Shown: positions 8,771 through 20,449, counted from the first letter of the stretch. The stretch is 64,000 nucleotides of DNA from Lysinibacillus xylanilyticus (GCF_001708185.1 NZ_MDDN01000001.1:868001-932000); one strand, 5' to 3'. Notes: a model not told the origin generated them from the letters alone. Numbers and translations: made by a program.

Positions 8771-10837
8771 TTAATAAATATTACGTTGCCAAAAGCGTTG
8801 CTGGGCAATGGCATCTACAAATTTTTTAGCGAAATCTTTGTTGCCAGTTGCCAACACAATTCCTGGTCCTACATTAGCATTGGACATATTAAAAAATATA
8901 GTACCGGATGTGGCAATGCCGATCGGTTTATAATGCCTATACGCTTCATTAATATAACTTACAATAAACGAATTAAACTTTGCCTGATTGTTTGCCTTTA
9001 CCCCTACAACATATAATGAATCAAATAGTACCGCATCCGTCGTAATAAATGTGTCACTTGCTGTTAACTGTACGCCATCACTGCTAGTAACAACCCCTAA
9101 TCTGTCAGAAATAATATTGTACCGAACACCTTGTCTTGTTAAATATTTCAGCACTTCTCCGACTTCATTTGCGTCAAACCCATCACCTATTAGTACACCT
9201 ACTTTAAGTGTTTGTGGCACTTTTACTGTATTAGCTTGGCTAAGTGCAGGTGATGATAACGTGACATTTATTTGCTCCCCTTTTGGCCGATTAACACCAA
9301 TATTATCAGCTACAGTTGTTGCCATTGCTTTATCCACTCGAACGAACATATCAACAACCTGTTGGCGTACTGACTTACTTTTCACCTTCCCTACCTCAAA
9401 GCTGAAGGCATCGATGATATGTTGTTTTTCAGGAGGTGACATACTATTCCAAAAAAGCCTTGCCTGTGAGAAATGATTATCAAAAGATTTACTTCGTGCT
9501 CGTGTAATCCGTCCTTCAACCTTTTCTTCATAATGGACATAGCCGCCCTCCTTTGCAGTAGAGGTAGAAGGTGTATTATTTGCGAGAGAATTTTTATGGT
9601 AGCTTACTCTCCCAACATTAATGGTTTGTCGACTGAAGCCATTGCGTTGATTATTATGAATTGGACACACTGGTCGGTTAATTGGTATTTCACTAAAGTT
9701 TGGTCCACCTAATCGTATGAGCTGTGTATCTAAATAAGAAAATAGCCGCCCTTGTAGAAGTGGGTCATTTGTAAAATCGATGCCTGGCACAACATTTCCA
9801 GGATGGAAGGCGACTTGCTCTGTTTCAGCAAAAACATTATCTACATTGCGATTCAAGGTCATTTTCCCAATCTTTTTAACTGGCACTATCTCTTCAGGCC
9901 AAAGCTTTGTTGCATCCAATACATCAAAATCAAATTTAAATTCGTCCTCTGGCTCAAGCATCTGAACACCAAGCTCATATTCTGGATAATCGCCAATTTC
10001 AATTGATTCCCACAAATCACGTCGGTGAAAATCTGGATCCTTTCCAGCAATAATTTGCGCTTCATCCCAAACAAGTGAATGAACACCTAGCACAGGCTTC
10101 CAATGAAATTTCACAAATCTGGACTTTCCTTTATCATTGACGAAACGGAAAGCATGAACACCGAAGCCTTCTATCATTCGAAAACTTCTAGGTATTGCTC
10201 GATCAGACATATGCCACATAATCATATGTGCAATTTCCTGATTGTTCGCCACAAAATCCCAAAATGTATCGTGCGCTGAAGCTGCTTGTGGCATTTCATT
10301 GTGAGGCTCAGGCTTTACCGCATGAATTAAATCAGGAAATTTAATGGCGTCTTGAATAAAAAAGACAGGTATATTATTACCAACTAAATCATAATTACCT
10401 TCATCCGTGTAGAATTTCGTCGCAAACCCACGTACATCTCGTGCAGTATCCATCGATCCTAAGCTGCCAACTACAGTCGAAAATCTGACAAAAACTGGTG
10501 TTTTCTTATTTGGATCCTGTAAAAAGCCCGCCTTTGTATATTCTTTCATCGACTCATACAGCTCAAATTCCCCATGTGCAGCGAAGCCCCTCGCATGTAC
10601 AACACGCTCTGGAATACGTTCATGGTCAAAGTGTGTCATTTTTTCTCGGAAATGAAAATCCTCCATAATGGTTGGCCCACGAACTCCAGCCTTCAACGAA
10701 TCCTCATCATTCGAAACTTTTAGCCCCTGATTCGTTGTCATCTTTTTTCCTTCATTATCGACACGAAACGGCTCCAGCTGCTGATCCTTTACATTCTCAT
10801 CTGAATTTTTGCGCTGATTCGACTTAGAATTATCCAC
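8771..10837 (-). CDS. katE: Large-subunit catalase (HPII type, clade 2)
   Basis: Haem catalase splitting hydrogen peroxide. The catalytic His is in [16 protein letters not shown] (about residue 81), the distal Asn in [12 protein letters not shown] (about 154), and the haem Tyr in [17 protein letters not shown]. After the core, a flavodoxin/DJ-1-like domain ([15 protein letters not shown] onward, about 130 residues) marks the 690-residue large-subunit class. The GTG at 10837 is chosen because AAAGGGG is 6 bases upstream; the open frame extends 12 codons further to 10873. The very hydrophilic start ([16 protein letters not shown]) is normal for this class, which in Bacillus is often expressed in stationary phase or spores. 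Confidence 0.95.
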   Translation of the reverse strand: MDNSKSNQRKNSDENVKDQQLEPFRVDNEGKKMTTNQGLKVSNDEDSLKAGVRGPTIMEDFHFREKMTHFDHERIPERVVHARGFAAHGEFELYESMKEYTKAGFLQDPNKKTPVFVRFSTVVGSLGSMDTARDVRGFATKFYTDEGNYDLVGNNIPVFFIQDAIKFPDLIHAVKPEPHNEMPQAASAHDTFWDFVANNQEIAHMIMWHMSDRAIPRSFRMIEGFGVHAFRFVNDKGKSRFVKFHWKPVLGVHSLVWDEAQIIAGKDPDFHRRDLWESIEIGDYPEYELGVQMLEPEDEFKFDFDVLDATKLWPEEIVPVKKIGKMTLNRNVDNVFAETEQVAFHPGNVVPGIDFTNDPLLQGRLFSYLDTQLIRLGGPNFSEIPINRPVCPIHNNQRNGFSRQTINVGRVSYHKNSLANNTPSTSTAKEGGYVHYEEKVEGRITRARSKSFDNHFSQARLFWNSMSPPEKQHIIDAFSFEVGKVKSKSVRQQVVDMFVRVDKAMATTVADNIGVNRPKGEQINVTLSSPALSQANTVKVPQTLKVGVLIGDGFDANEVGEVLKYLTRQGVRYNIISDRLGVVTSSDGVQLTASDTFITTDAVLFDSLYVVGVKANNQAKFNSFIVSYINEAYRHYKPIGIATSGTIFFNMSNANVGPGIVLATGNKDFAKKFVDAIAQQRFWQRNIY

Positions 10838-11043
10838 GCAATCCCCTTTCATTCGAATACTCATAATTCTCAATATACACTATATGTTTTTTTGGAATAA
10901 ACATGCTTCAAGATTGTTGCTATAGCAGAGATACGACCGACACTAAGGGCATGCCGAAAAGTGGAGGTTTCAAAAAAAGTCCGCTAAACAGTGACTTAAA
11001 GTTAATATCGAAGTGGTTATAGAATAATTTCCTATTCATAAAT

Positions 11044-11134
11044 AAAACCTTGATTGGCAAATGAAGTAACCCCAAAAGTTAAATTGTTTGTCTAACAATC
11101 CGGGATCTGCGTCAAATTAGCCTATCAAGGTTTT
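11044..11134 (-). terminator. Inverted repeat with long loop downstream of glpK
   Basis: AAAACCTTGATTGGC at 11044 faces GCCTATCAAGGTTTT at 11120 with about 60 bases between. On the minus strand the distal arm ends in TTTTATTT, so it may terminate glpFK. The long loop is unusual for a simple terminator. The remaining 10838-11043 stretch shows no gene. Confidence 0.5.
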
Positions 11135-11178
11135 TTATCACTATTCAGCTCTCTTTTAAATCCATCCTATTAATCTAA

Positions 11179-12699
<1,521 letters not shown>

Positions 12700-12702
12700 T
12701 TA

Positions 12703-13506
12703 TTACATTTCACTCTCAACATTTTTCACTGTTAATTGAGCACAAATAAAAATAATTACGACGATAATAGCTAACACCCAAAATGCGATACTATTTTCCC
12801 CCTCAAAAATTTGTTGGAAAAATAGGGCACCGAATGTACCACCGATCATTGGACCAACAATTGGAACCCATGCATATGACCACCCTGAGTCACGTTTACC
12901 TGGTATTGGTAAGAAAAAGTGAGCAATACGTGGGCCAAGGTCACGAGCAGGATTAATTGCATAACCAGTCGGTCCTCCTAAAGCCATTCCAATGGCTACA
13001 ATTAGCATACCAACTAGAAACGGGTTTAGCCCATCTGTAATTGTGTTTGTACCTAATGCTAGAATACCTAAAACAAGTATAAATGTACCAATCATTTCGG
13101 AAATTAAATTTGATAATGGATGTTTAATGGCAGGCATTGTAGAAAATACAGCCAGTTTTGCATCTGGATCTTTCGTACCTTTCCAATGTGGTAAATACAT
13201 AAAATAAACAAGTACCCCACCTAAAAAACCACCAATCAATTGTGCAACAACATAAGCAGGTACGTCTTCCCATGGGAAATTGCCAATTGAAGCAAGCGCG
13301 ATTGTTAACGCAGGATTCAAGTGAGCGCCACTAATACCGCCTACAGCATATGCAGCCATCGCCACACCTAGACCCCAGGCGAAGGTAATCACTACCCATC
13401 CACCGCCAAAACCTTTCGATTTGTGCAGTGATACACCCGCAACAACTCCCCCACCGAATAAAATAAGAATCATCGTGCCGACAAGTTCCGCTGTTAATAC
13501 AGACAT
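12703..13506 (-). CDS. glpF: Glycerol uptake facilitator
   Basis: Aquaglyceroporin for passive glycerol entry. The 267-residue protein is hydrophobic with six predicted membrane segments and the two half-helix NPA motifs: SGAHLNPALTIA and GYAINPARDLGPR. The Asp after the second NPAR is the glycerol-channel hallmark. The ATG at 13506 has AAGGGGG 8 bases upstream; the longer frame to 13563 runs through the leader terminator and is not used. It is the first gene of glpFK. Confidence 0.96.
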   Translation of the reverse strand: MSVLTAELVGTMILILFGGGVVAGVSLHKSKGFGGGWVVITFAWGLGVAMAAYAVGGISGAHLNPALTIALASIGNFPWEDVPAYVVAQLIGGFLGGVLVYFMYLPHWKGTKDPDAKLAVFSTMPAIKHPLSNLISEMIGTFILVLGILALGTNTITDGLNPFLVGMLIVAIGMALGGPTGYAINPARDLGPRIAHFFLPIPGKRDSGWSYAWVPIVGPMIGGTFGALFFQQIFEGENSIAFWVLAIIVVIIFICAQLTVKNVESEM

Positions 13507-13537
13507 ATAAAAGCCCCCTTTGTTTTTAAGTACACCT

Positions 13538-13596
13538 AAAAAAACAAACCCACACTTAAACAAACTGCATACTAGCAGTTGAATAAATGTGGGTTC
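13538..13596 (-). terminator. Leader terminator of glpFK (GlpP antitermination target)
   Basis: On the minus strand AACCCACA...TGTGGGTT forms the outer stem, with an inner CAACTGC/GCAGTT stem, followed by GTTTTTTT. It sits 30 bases upstream of glpF. In Bacillus subtilis the glp leaders carry such terminators, opened by GlpP bound to glycerol 3-phosphate; that mechanism is family knowledge and is transferred here by position. Confidence 0.85.
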
Positions 13597-13668
13597 CTTT
13601 TCCTAACCACGCGCTTGAACTTACGTACATTCTAGAAAAAGTAACCCACATAATCAACCTATTGTTTA

Positions 13669-13915
13669 TCGAGTGGAAATAATGCCTGCTAGACGGATAG
13701 GATTGTAAAAAAATCTGCTGTAAAATTATCTGTTTTTAATTAAATCTGCATGAATATAACTTTTTAGCGTTACGATCTGCCCCGTGCTTGATTGACATTA
13801 GTAAACTAATATGCACTTCTAGTAGAACAATGTATTCGAATCGACTATATAATATTTCCTCAAATTGCTTTACTGTACGTGCAGCGGGAATAATTTGTTG
13901 ATTATTAAAATTCAT
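13669..13915 (-). pseudogene. glpP: glpP antiterminator remnant, N-terminal and frameshifted
   Basis: The frame from the ATG at 13915 reads MNFNNQQIIPAARTVKQFEE and FEYIVLLEVHISLL, matching the start of GlpP (Bacillus: FEYGVLLDTHL), and stops after 59 codons at 13736. A shifted frame continues with YIHADLIKN (GlpP LHADLI), another with DNFTADFF and a third with RLAGIISTR (GlpP PAGLISTR). The last half of the normal protein of about 190 residues is missing. It stands directly upstream of glpFK, where glpP lies in Bacillus. At least two shifts plus a truncation make it non-functional. Confidence 0.85.
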
Positions 13916-14019
13916 TTGATTACCCCTTTGCTAAAAAGTCCGTTATAAAATATCTAGCATATTTGTATACGGGAAAACCCTTCTTACTTTCCGCAGCAAG
14001 GCAAAAGTACATCGCTGTG

Positions 14020-14141
14020 CTCCTGCCGCTACGTTTCTCTCATGCTTCGTCGCAAAAATGTGCTCCTGTCGCTACGTTTCTCTCACGCTTCGTCGCAAAA
14101 ATGTGCTCCTGTCGCTTCGTTTCTCTCATGCTTCGTCGCAC
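14020..14141. repeat. 43-bp tandem repeat, about 2.8 copies
   Basis: Units start with CTCCTG(C/T)CGCTACG and end with CTTCGTCGCAAAAATGTG; copies at 14020, 14063 and 14106, the last incomplete. It is related in wording to GCTTTCGC modules at 770-990 and 41107. It lies between glpP remnant and the glpD stop. No spacer-like variation between units, so it is not CRISPR. Confidence 0.85.
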
Positions 14142-14204
14142 ATACAAAAGTCTACGTGGATATTCACCAGAATATATCTATTTTTAGGACAGCTCCTCAT
14201 TTTT

Positions 14205-15848
14205 TTATAATGCAGTTGTGGCTCTTGTTATTTCTGTATTTAAATCTTTTTCATATTGCTCACGTTGCTCAGTAGACCAATTTAATTGTTTTGCCATTTC
14301 ATCTATTACTGCATCTTTGTACTTCTTCACAAGCGCAATATTAAAGAACATATAGGCTGTACGACGAATTATAAAATCGTTTGGATGAACAACCATTTCA
14401 TGATGAATCCCATATAGTAACTGAGCATAGAGCGTTTGAGGTAAAACAGCATGTTTTTCTTTTGCATATTCAAAAACAAGGTCAACATTTGACCCGTAAT
14501 GATGTGCTAAATGTTTTGCTTCCGCTTCAGATAATCCCAGATCGATGCCCATTTTTGTTCGTTTAGACACGAAGGCATGTAAGTTTTGAGAGCCGCCAAT
14601 TTCCCCGCCAGAAATACGCATATGTTTTGTTTTACATGGTGTAGATGTTATGCCAAATTGTTGTTCTAAATCTTGCGTAATCTTATTTAAGACAGTTTCT
14701 GCCATTTTACGATAACCTGTTAATTTACCGCCAGCGATTGTCACAAGTCCTGAAGAAGATTCCCATACTTCGTCCTTACGGGAAATTTCAGAAGGGTTTT
14801 TACCGTCCTCATGAATTAATGGACGAACACCTGCCCAGCTTGATTCGATATCTTCATCCGTGACATGAACTTTTGGAAACATGTAATGAATTGCCTTCAT
14901 CATATAATCACGATCTTCTTGCTGAATATTCATCTCACGTGCATCGCCTTGATAAAATGTATCTGTCGTTCCAACATATGTTTTCCCATCACGAGGAATC
15001 GCAAATACCATGCGGCCATCAGGCGTATCAAAATATACAGCTTGGTGTAATGGGAATTTGGATTCATCAAAAACGATATGCACACCTTTCGATAAAATTA
15101 AATGTTTACCATTTTGTTTCCCTTCGATATGACGAACATCGTCTACCCACGGACCAGCAGCATTAACTACCTTTTTAGCACGAATCGTAAACATGTTATA
15201 GGCAATCAAATCTTGTGCTACGATTCCATTAATTTTCTTCTGGTCACTGTATAAAAAGTTCTCTGCCTTTGTATAGTTTATAAGTGTAGCCCCTTTTTCG
15301 ATGGCAGCTTTAGCAACTTCGACTGTCAGACGCGCATCATCTGTACGATATTCTACGTATACTCCTCCACCACGTAATTCCTCAACTTTGACCAAAGGTT
15401 CTTTTTCAATGGTTTTTGCAGCATTTAACATATAACGACGTTCAGAACGTTTAACACCTGCTAAAAAGTCATAAACACGTAAGCCAATATTCGTTGAGAA
15501 TTTGCCAAATGTGCCTCCTTTATGGAACGGGAGTAGCATCCATACAGGAGTTGTTACATGAGGTCCATTTTCATAAACAATCGCACGCTCTTTACCTAAA
15601 TCTGCAACCTCTTTTATCTCAAATTGTTTTAAATAACGAAGCCCCCCGTGTACTAATTTTGTCGAGCGACTAGAAGTACCCGCGGCGAAATCTTGCATTT
15701 CAACTAATGCTACAGATAAACCGCGGGCAACTGCATCAAGTGCAATACCACATCCTGTAATACCGCCACCGATGACCAATAAATCGTATTCTTTACTTTG
15801 TAATTCCTCAATTGATTGTTGACGTTGTATTGCTGAAGCTGTGCTCAT
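14205..15848 (-). CDS. glpD: Aerobic glycerol-3-phosphate dehydrogenase
   Basis: Membrane-associated FAD enzyme converting glycerol 3-phosphate to dihydroxyacetone phosphate and feeding electrons to menaquinone. The 547 residues fit the Bacillus enzyme (about 555). The FAD motif is [19 protein letters not shown], followed by [17 protein letters not shown], the family signature, and [19 protein letters not shown] lies 9 bases before the ATG. It completes the glycerol pathway begun by GlpF and GlpK. It is transcribed from its own leader with a terminator (next feature). Confidence 0.97.
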   Translation of the reverse strand: MSTASAIQRQQSIEELQSKEYDLLVIGGGITGCGIALDAVARGLSVALVEMQDFAAGTSSRSTKLVHGGLRYLKQFEIKEVADLGKERAIVYENGPHVTTPVWMLLPFHKGGTFGKFSTNIGLRVYDFLAGVKRSERRYMLNAAKTIEKEPLVKVEELRGGGVYVEYRTDDARLTVEVAKAAIEKGATLINYTKAENFLYSDQKKINGIVAQDLIAYNMFTIRAKKVVNAAGPWVDDVRHIEGKQNGKHLILSKGVHIVFDESKFPLHQAVYFDTPDGRMVFAIPRDGKTYVGTTDTFYQGDAREMNIQQEDRDYMMKAIHYMFPKVHVTDEDIESSWAGVRPLIHEDGKNPSEISRKDEVWESSSGLVTIAGGKLTGYRKMAETVLNKITQDLEQQFGITSTPCKTKHMRISGGEIGGSQNLHAFVSKRTKMGIDLGLSEAEAKHLAHHYGSNVDLVFEYAKEKHAVLPQTLYAQLLYGIHHEMVVHPNDFIIRRTAYMFFNIALVKKYKDAVIDEMAKQLNWSTEQREQYEKDLNTEITRATTAL

Positions 15849-15874
15849 AATGAATTTCCTCCTTATTAAGAACG

Positions 15875-15931
15875 AAAAAAGAAACCATTAAAAGCATATG
15901 CACGAAATGTACAAATGTTTTTAATGGTCTC
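15875..15931 (-). terminator. Leader terminator of glpD (GlpP antitermination target)
   Basis: GAGACCATTAAAAACAT pairs with ATGCTTTTAATGGTTTC on the minus strand, followed by TTTTTTCG, ending about 10 bases before the glpD ribosome site. A terminator in front of the coding region is the arrangement of the GlpP-controlled glpD leader in Bacillus subtilis. The 15932-16251 stretch upstream holds no gene and probably the promoter. Confidence 0.85.
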
Positions 15932-16251
15932 TCAGTCACTCAAACCTTTTATTAACTTGTAGTGTGTATAAATAGGAAAGGCAAGTTAGGTAATCGGAAG
16001 AAAACGACTAAAAAATATACTTTTCAATCATTTATGGGGGGCAAGATGTATCATATGTTCAGTTCAATTGTCATAGCTTTCTGATCTTATTTATTCCGAA
16101 ACACTAAAAATTCATGTTAAAAATTTCAGAGGTTGTTAATCCACAGGATGATCAATATTAGAGGACTATAAAAAGACTCCCTCCAGCTTTTGATGAAAAT
16201 CTACAAAACGGCAAGTTCTCTATTAGATCCCCAGAAAATCTGCTGTTGACA

Positions 16252-16827
16252 TTAAAATATGTATTGAATCATTTCATGTATGTTGCAATATGGGTTGTCA
16301 CGGTTTTCTGTCTTGCGAAGTGCCATCATTTCCGTGCAGTTTTTTATAGCGACCTCATGCCGTAATGCGATGGGTGCAATGACTGACTCATCCGCTTTAT
16401 GTCGGAAATAACGTGTTATCCCTAGATGTTGCTCCATCTTATCATTTAAAACAGCCCGAGGATATTTTTCCGAAATATCGACCTCTTCAAAATGTAACAG
16501 TAACCATAATTCAAATGCCTCATTTGAGTAAGCAATATGAATATTTTTCTCCTCACAAAAGTCATTCACTTCTTCTAACTGCTTTTCAGTTAAATCATCC
16601 TTATCAAATACAATCCAAACTTCATCAAAATATTGATAGCTCGAATCTCGATAGGCATGCTGAGCTAGCTTAATAGCTGAGCGTTTCACGTTTTTAATTT
16701 TGACACTTACCAATTTTGAGCGCTTTAAAATACGCATTTGCTCAAAATAAATACGCTCAGTTTCACCTTCACAATAAATTAAAATAGTTTTACGTAGTGT
16801 TCTGTTTCCTTGTTGACGTACTCTCAC
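16252..16827 (-). CDS. rloB: RloB-family Toprim-like protein (AbiLii-like)
   Basis: The 191-residue product has TILIYCEGETERIYFEQ at the start, VWIVFDKDD near residue 70 and SNEAFELWLLLHFE near residue 100. These are the acidic motifs of RloB-domain proteins, thought to be Toprim-like nucleases. RloB proteins pair with AAA15-type SMC-like ATPases (RloA, AbiLi) in phage-defence loci. The GTG start has GGAGGT 9 bases upstream. The partner ATPase lies just upstream, separated by a 228-base interspersed repeat. Because that ATPase is frameshifted, activity of the pair is doubtful. Confidence 0.85.
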   Translation of the reverse strand: MRVRQQGNRTLRKTILIYCEGETERIYFEQMRILKRSKLVSVKIKNVKRSAIKLAQHAYRDSSYQYFDEVWIVFDKDDLTEKQLEEVNDFCEEKNIHIAYSNEAFELWLLLHFEEVDISEKYPRAVLNDKMEQHLGITRYFRHKADESVIAPIALRHEVAIKNCTEMMALRKTENRDNPYCNIHEMIQYIF

Positions 16828-16857
16828 AGCTCAGATACCTCCACTTCCTATTAATTA

Positions 16858-17085
16858 TGCCTCGGCATAATTGCGTCCGGAATCGGCTTTGTGCTTAGGC
16901 CTGCACGAGGGCCGACACGATGTCGGTCATTTCGGTAATGCCACAGGACGTGGCGTTATTACCGATGCAGGTCTGTTAGCCGTTATCGCATGGATGCGAT
17001 GATTTTAGGTTAACATCCTTTGTGAACTCCTTTCTGATTCCGTGACATCCGCCAGAGGCTTTAACTTCTGGGTGTTTGGAACCCG
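16858..17085. repeat. CGGCATAATTGCGTCCGG interspersed repeat, expanded copy
   Basis: Head GCCTCGGCATAATTGCGTCC, tail TTCCGTGACATCCGCCAGAG, as in 40921-41060. The middle contains stem-loop modules (CACAGGACGTGGCG, TCGCATGGATGCGA) also hinted at 1020-1045. The tail overlaps the 3' end of the RloA-like frame and supplies its last residues. Confidence 0.75.
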
Positions 17086-18343
17086 CTGAAAGAAGTTAAA
17101 TATTGATTGGATAAGTATTCATTAATAACCGGTGTTGCACCAAACTCGCCCTTTAAGTAACGCTTGGCATAGGAAATATCGCCTCGTTTCTTCTGCAAAT
17201 CTACAAAATCAAATAAGGAGTATAACTCGGATTCATTTTTAAAGCTTTTATTGACAAACCAAATTTGATCGGAACGTAATGGCTGATCCAATAAATCAAT
17301 TTCATGACTTGTTACAACAAATTGATTACTGGCGTTACGTTTGCTGTTCATTATAGCCATTAAAAATTCACAAATCGATACATGAAATGCAGTATCAAAT
17401 TCATCTATAAAGATCGTTTTTCCTTTATTATATGCATCTACCATAACACATGCTAAATGTAGCATCCGTACTGTTCCCTTTGAATCCATCGTCCAATTAA
17501 TCGTCTCTGTACCGATTGGCGCACCTGCTTCATCAAACGATAAATAGTGCAAATCAATATCCACCTCTTGAATAACCTCCGAAGTGTCAAACTCATAAAT
17601 AGTATTTTTCTCTCTGCGCTCAACACGTCTTGCTGTCACATTTTGAATAGAAAAGTCTGCAATTTTAAGTAGTTTAATGACTTCATTCTTAAAGGGTTCC
17701 TCTTCAAGTTTACGAATCAGTGGATGACTTGATAACCGGTTTGCTTCATCAAGGAACAGAATTTTATGTAAAAACCAATCAAATATTTTCGTAGCATCGG
17801 GGTCATTAAAGACATTTAATACTGATAAGAAAGCCGTATTATTACGCGTATATTTTGTCAGCTCTAGCGCTGTGTTTTGGGCAGTTTCATACAAATATTC
17901 TGTCCCATCCCACTGTCGGTAAAGAGCTTTTCTTTCATGGACGTTGTCGTTTTAGTGAGGCATTCATAAAGAACCTGCGATGCATTATACTGTATCTCAT
18001 AATCATACAGTATCCCATCTAGTAATAATGAAATCATAAATTCTGTCGGTTGCCCTTGCTGACCTCCTAGCTTAAACGGTTGGTAGGGCAAGCGCAGTTG
18101 TTTGACATTATTAAGGTTTTCAAAGTTAAACAACAAAGAACGTAACACTTTAATAGCTGTGAATAAGTTCGATTTTCCACTTCCATTTGGTCCAAAAATA
18201 AAAGCACTTTTCACGAGACGAAACGATTCAAAATTCATTGTATGTGTGTCTTTTAGTTTTCGAATACGGTTTCCCGCAACCATAGAAAATAATGTTTCAT
18301 TTTTATAACTTAAGCAATTTTTCACTCTAAAATCTACTAACAT
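17061..18343 (-). pseudogene. rloA: RloA/AbiLi-like AAA15 ATPase, frameshifted
   Basis: The N-terminal piece (18343-17864) has MLVDFRVKNCLSYKNE and Walker A FGPNGSGKSN, and ends out of frame. A second frame (to 17061) picks up YRQWDGTEYLYETAQNTAL and carries Walker B GKTIFIDEFDTAFH and the D-loop region VTSHEIDLLDQ. The join is at about 17921-17923, where restoring one T on the coding strand (CTCTTTTACC) gives a continuous protein of about 425 residues, the usual RloA size. The last residues (LTSFSGFQTPRS) come from the interspersed repeat. This is either an inactivating one-base deletion or a sequencing error. The pair rloA-rloB resembles AbiL-type abortive infection loci. Confidence 0.8.
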
Positions 18344-18587
18344 GTGTAAGCCCCCCGTTCAATTCCACAGCATTCCTTAAAAAAATAATCAGGTGTGTTG
18401 AAAAACAATTATACTATAGACATAAGAAAACACTATTTCTAACCCGTGTAATACCAATTATAAAATATGCAAATTTACTAAATAGCATTGAAAGATAAAC
18501 CATGGTTTTGACGCTTGAACGAGGGTCTGTATTTATTTGCTGATGAATGATTAGTTTCCCTCTCTCAATAAGTAATTGAAAATATAA

Positions 18588-18625
18588 AAAGACGATTTTC
18601 CCTTTAGAATAGGGTAAATCGTCAA
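18588..18625 (-). terminator. Terminator after the epimerase gene
   Basis: GACGATTTACCC pairs with GGGAAAATCGTC around a short loop on the minus strand, followed by TTTTTATA. The other bases of 18344-18682 show no gene. Confidence 0.85.
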
Positions 18626-18682
18626 ATATTACACTGACAAATCTTCATCTTCATATTTAAAGAACTAAGCGGGGTTCTATAC

Positions 18683-19609
18683 TTAAATTTCAACGATTTT
18701 TTCATTTTGTAATGCTTGCAATGTGCGCTCTATGCCTTCCGCAAAAGAAGTTTTTGGTCTCCACCCGATTGCTTTTGCCAACTTGGCATTATTTAAAAAC
18801 GAATGCTCAATATCTCCCTCTCTTGCAGGAGCATATTGAATTTCTAAAGGATGATTTAAATGCTGTAATAATAAAATGACTTGATGAATCGACCACGCCT
18901 CATTCGTTGATACATTATAAATGCCTTGTAATTTAGCTTGCACACCGGCATAAATAGCATCTGCAATGTCATCTACATAAATGAAATCTCGTGTCTGTTC
19001 TCCATCTCCATAAATCGTAAAGGGCTTTCCTTCAATACTGCTTTTTAGCATGCTAGGAATAACCGCCGCTTCCCCCTGCATATATTGTCTTGGGCCGAAT
19101 ACATTAGCAAATCTGTAAATTAATGTTGGTAAACGATAATCCTTTTGCCATTTTTCACAGTATGTTTCACCAATGCTTTTATTTAATCCATACATTGAAA
19201 TGGGCTCACTAACATCCGTTTCTTCTAGTGGTGGATAGTGACTATCACCATAAACGGCCGCAGACGAGGCAAAAACAAAATGCTTTACTTTATATTTTGA
19301 CGATAAGAAGAGCATCTGACTAAGCCCTACAATATTCGTTAAAACGTCCTTCACTGGCTCTTGTATCGACTTTTGGACACTTGTTTGCGCAGCACAATGG
19401 ACTACCACATCAAATGATATTTCCTTAAAGAGATGCTCACAAACCTCATCTTCTACATTCAAAAGATACGATTTATGCTCAAAGTCGACATTACGTAAAT
19501 GGCCTGTGCTTAAATTATCAATAATATAAACATTTGAACCTTCCTTAAAGAAACGCCTTGCCACTGCACTGCCAATAAAACCATAACCACCTGTCACTAA
19601 TACATTCAT
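18683..19609 (-). CDS. NAD-dependent sugar-nucleotide epimerase/dehydratase (GalE-like)
   Basis: Extended short-chain dehydrogenase of 308 residues. The Rossmann motif VTGGYGFIGSAVA is at the start. FASSAAVYGDS supplies the catalytic Ser region, and Y-x3-K is in SMYGLNKSIGE. FANVFGPRQ, then GDGEQTRDFIYVDDIADA, follow, as in UDP-glucose 4-epimerases and related WbpP/Gne enzymes. The ATG at 19609 follows a GGGGGCGATGGG site; the longer frame to 19648 lacks one. It is a single gene with its own terminator. The exact sugar is not decidable from sequence; a cell-surface or exopolysaccharide precursor is likely. Confidence 0.88.
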   Translation of the reverse strand: MNVLVTGGYGFIGSAVARRFFKEGSNVYIIDNLSTGHLRNVDFEHKSYLLNVEDEVCEHLFKEISFDVVVHCAAQTSVQKSIQEPVKDVLTNIVGLSQMLFLSSKYKVKHFVFASSAAVYGDSHYPPLEETDVSEPISMYGLNKSIGETYCEKWQKDYRLPTLIYRFANVFGPRQYMQGEAAVIPSMLKSSIEGKPFTIYGDGEQTRDFIYVDDIADAIYAGVQAKLQGIYNVSTNEAWSIHQVILLLQHLNHPLEIQYAPAREGDIEHSFLNNAKLAKAIGWRPKTSFAEGIERTLQALQNEKIVEI

Positions 19610-19705
19610 CCCATCGCCCCCAAAAACAATATGATGATTTATATGCATTAATTACTAAAATTATGCAAGTAACTTAGTTATTGGGTTATTTTTATACACT
19701 TGGGC

Positions 19706-19744
19706 CGATTAACAAATGTCATCCACAACTTTTGGTGATGAACC
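19706..19744. repeat. ACAAATGTCATCC-ACAACTTTTGGTGATGA repeat
   Basis: A near-identical 34-base sequence occurs at 20889-20925, and degenerate ones near 6724 and 1098. It lies between the epimerase and yceI genes. Confidence 0.75.
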
Positions 19745-19762
19745 ATAGTTTTACTTTATTAA

Positions 19763-19799
19763 TAAAAAACTGTGCCCGACTATATTTTCGAGCACAGTT
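19763..19799 (-). terminator. Terminator after the YceI gene
   Basis: AACTGTGCTCG pairs with CGGGCACAGTT on the minus strand and is followed by TTTTTAT, 8 bases past the stop codon. Confidence 0.9.
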
Positions 19800-19806
19800 T
19801 GCAAGG

Positions 19807-20334
19807 TTAAGCTGGATTTACTTCAAGTTCTACTGTAATTTTAATGTCTTTACCAACAAGAACACCACCAGTTTCCAAAGCAGCATTCCAAGTCAAGCCA
19901 AATTCTTCACGATTGATTGTCGTTTCAGCTTCAAAGCCATAAACTTCTTGGCCCCATGGATTTGTCCCTTTCCCATTAAATTCAGTATCAAATGTTACTG
20001 ATTTTGTTACATCTTTAATTGTTAAATCGCCTGTAATGGCAAATTCATTATCTAATTTTTTTGTAATGTTCGTTGATTTAAAAGTGATTGTTGGATATGT
20101 TTCGGCATCGAAGAAATCTGCTGCTTTTAAGTGATTGTCACGATCTTCGCTACGTGTGTTAATGCTTGCTGCATCGATTGTAAAGTCAATATTGGCTGTT
20201 GTTAAATCTCCAAGATCCGCCGCTTCTATATCTGCTGAATAAGTATCGAACACACCTTTTACCTTTGATACCATCATGTGTTTTACTTGAAAGTTAACTG
20301 ATGAATGTCCTAAATCAATATTCCATTTTGCCAT
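19807..20334 (-). CDS. YceI-family lipocalin-fold protein
   Basis: The 175-residue product starts MAKWNIDLGHSSVNFQVKHM and has the family wording GVFDTYSADIEAADL, HLKAADFFDAETYPTITFKST, GDLTIKDVTKSVTFDTEF and NREEFGLTWN. YceI proteins bind isoprenoid or fatty amphiphilic ligands in a beta-barrel. No signal peptide is present, so it is cytoplasmic here. The ATG at 20334 has GGAGGA 7 bases upstream. It is monocistronic. The promoter region is crowded with palindromes (see operator features), pointing to redox or quinone stress control. Confidence 0.93.
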   Translation of the reverse strand: MAKWNIDLGHSSVNFQVKHMMVSKVKGVFDTYSADIEAADLGDLTTANIDFTIDAASINTRSEDRDNHLKAADFFDAETYPTITFKSTNITKKLDNEFAITGDLTIKDVTKSVTFDTEFNGKGTNPWGQEVYGFEAETTINREEFGLTWNAALETGGVLVGKDIKITVELEVNPA

Positions 20335-20363
20335 TTTAAATTCCTCCATTTAAATTTTTTATT

Positions 20364-20381
20364 TATCTCGAATTCGAGATA
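20364..20381. promoter_or_regulatory. MhqR-type operator
   Basis: An exact 18-bp palindrome TATCTCGAATTCGAGATA, the wording of the operator bound by the MarR-family quinone sensor MhqR in Bacillus. It lies 30 bases upstream of the yceI start, where a bound repressor would block transcription. Confidence 0.75.
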
Positions 20382-20395
20382 TATGTTAAAATATG

Positions 20396-20441
20396 AAGTA
20401 ACTACATTAATTATGTTCAAGATAAACATAAGTAGTTACTT
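20396..20441. promoter_or_regulatory. Upstream dyad AAGTAACTAC/GTAGTTACTT
   Basis: Two exact 10-bp arms separated by 26 bases, upstream of the MhqR-type site of yceI. Spacing suggests two half sites of a dimeric activator or repressor. A TTGAAC that could serve as -35 lies between them. Confidence 0.5.
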
Positions 20442-20449
20442 TGAATACA

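Noticed and set aside
14020..14141. Possible CRISPR array
   Set aside because: Units are contiguous 43-bp tandem copies with no variable spacers, and no cas genes are present.
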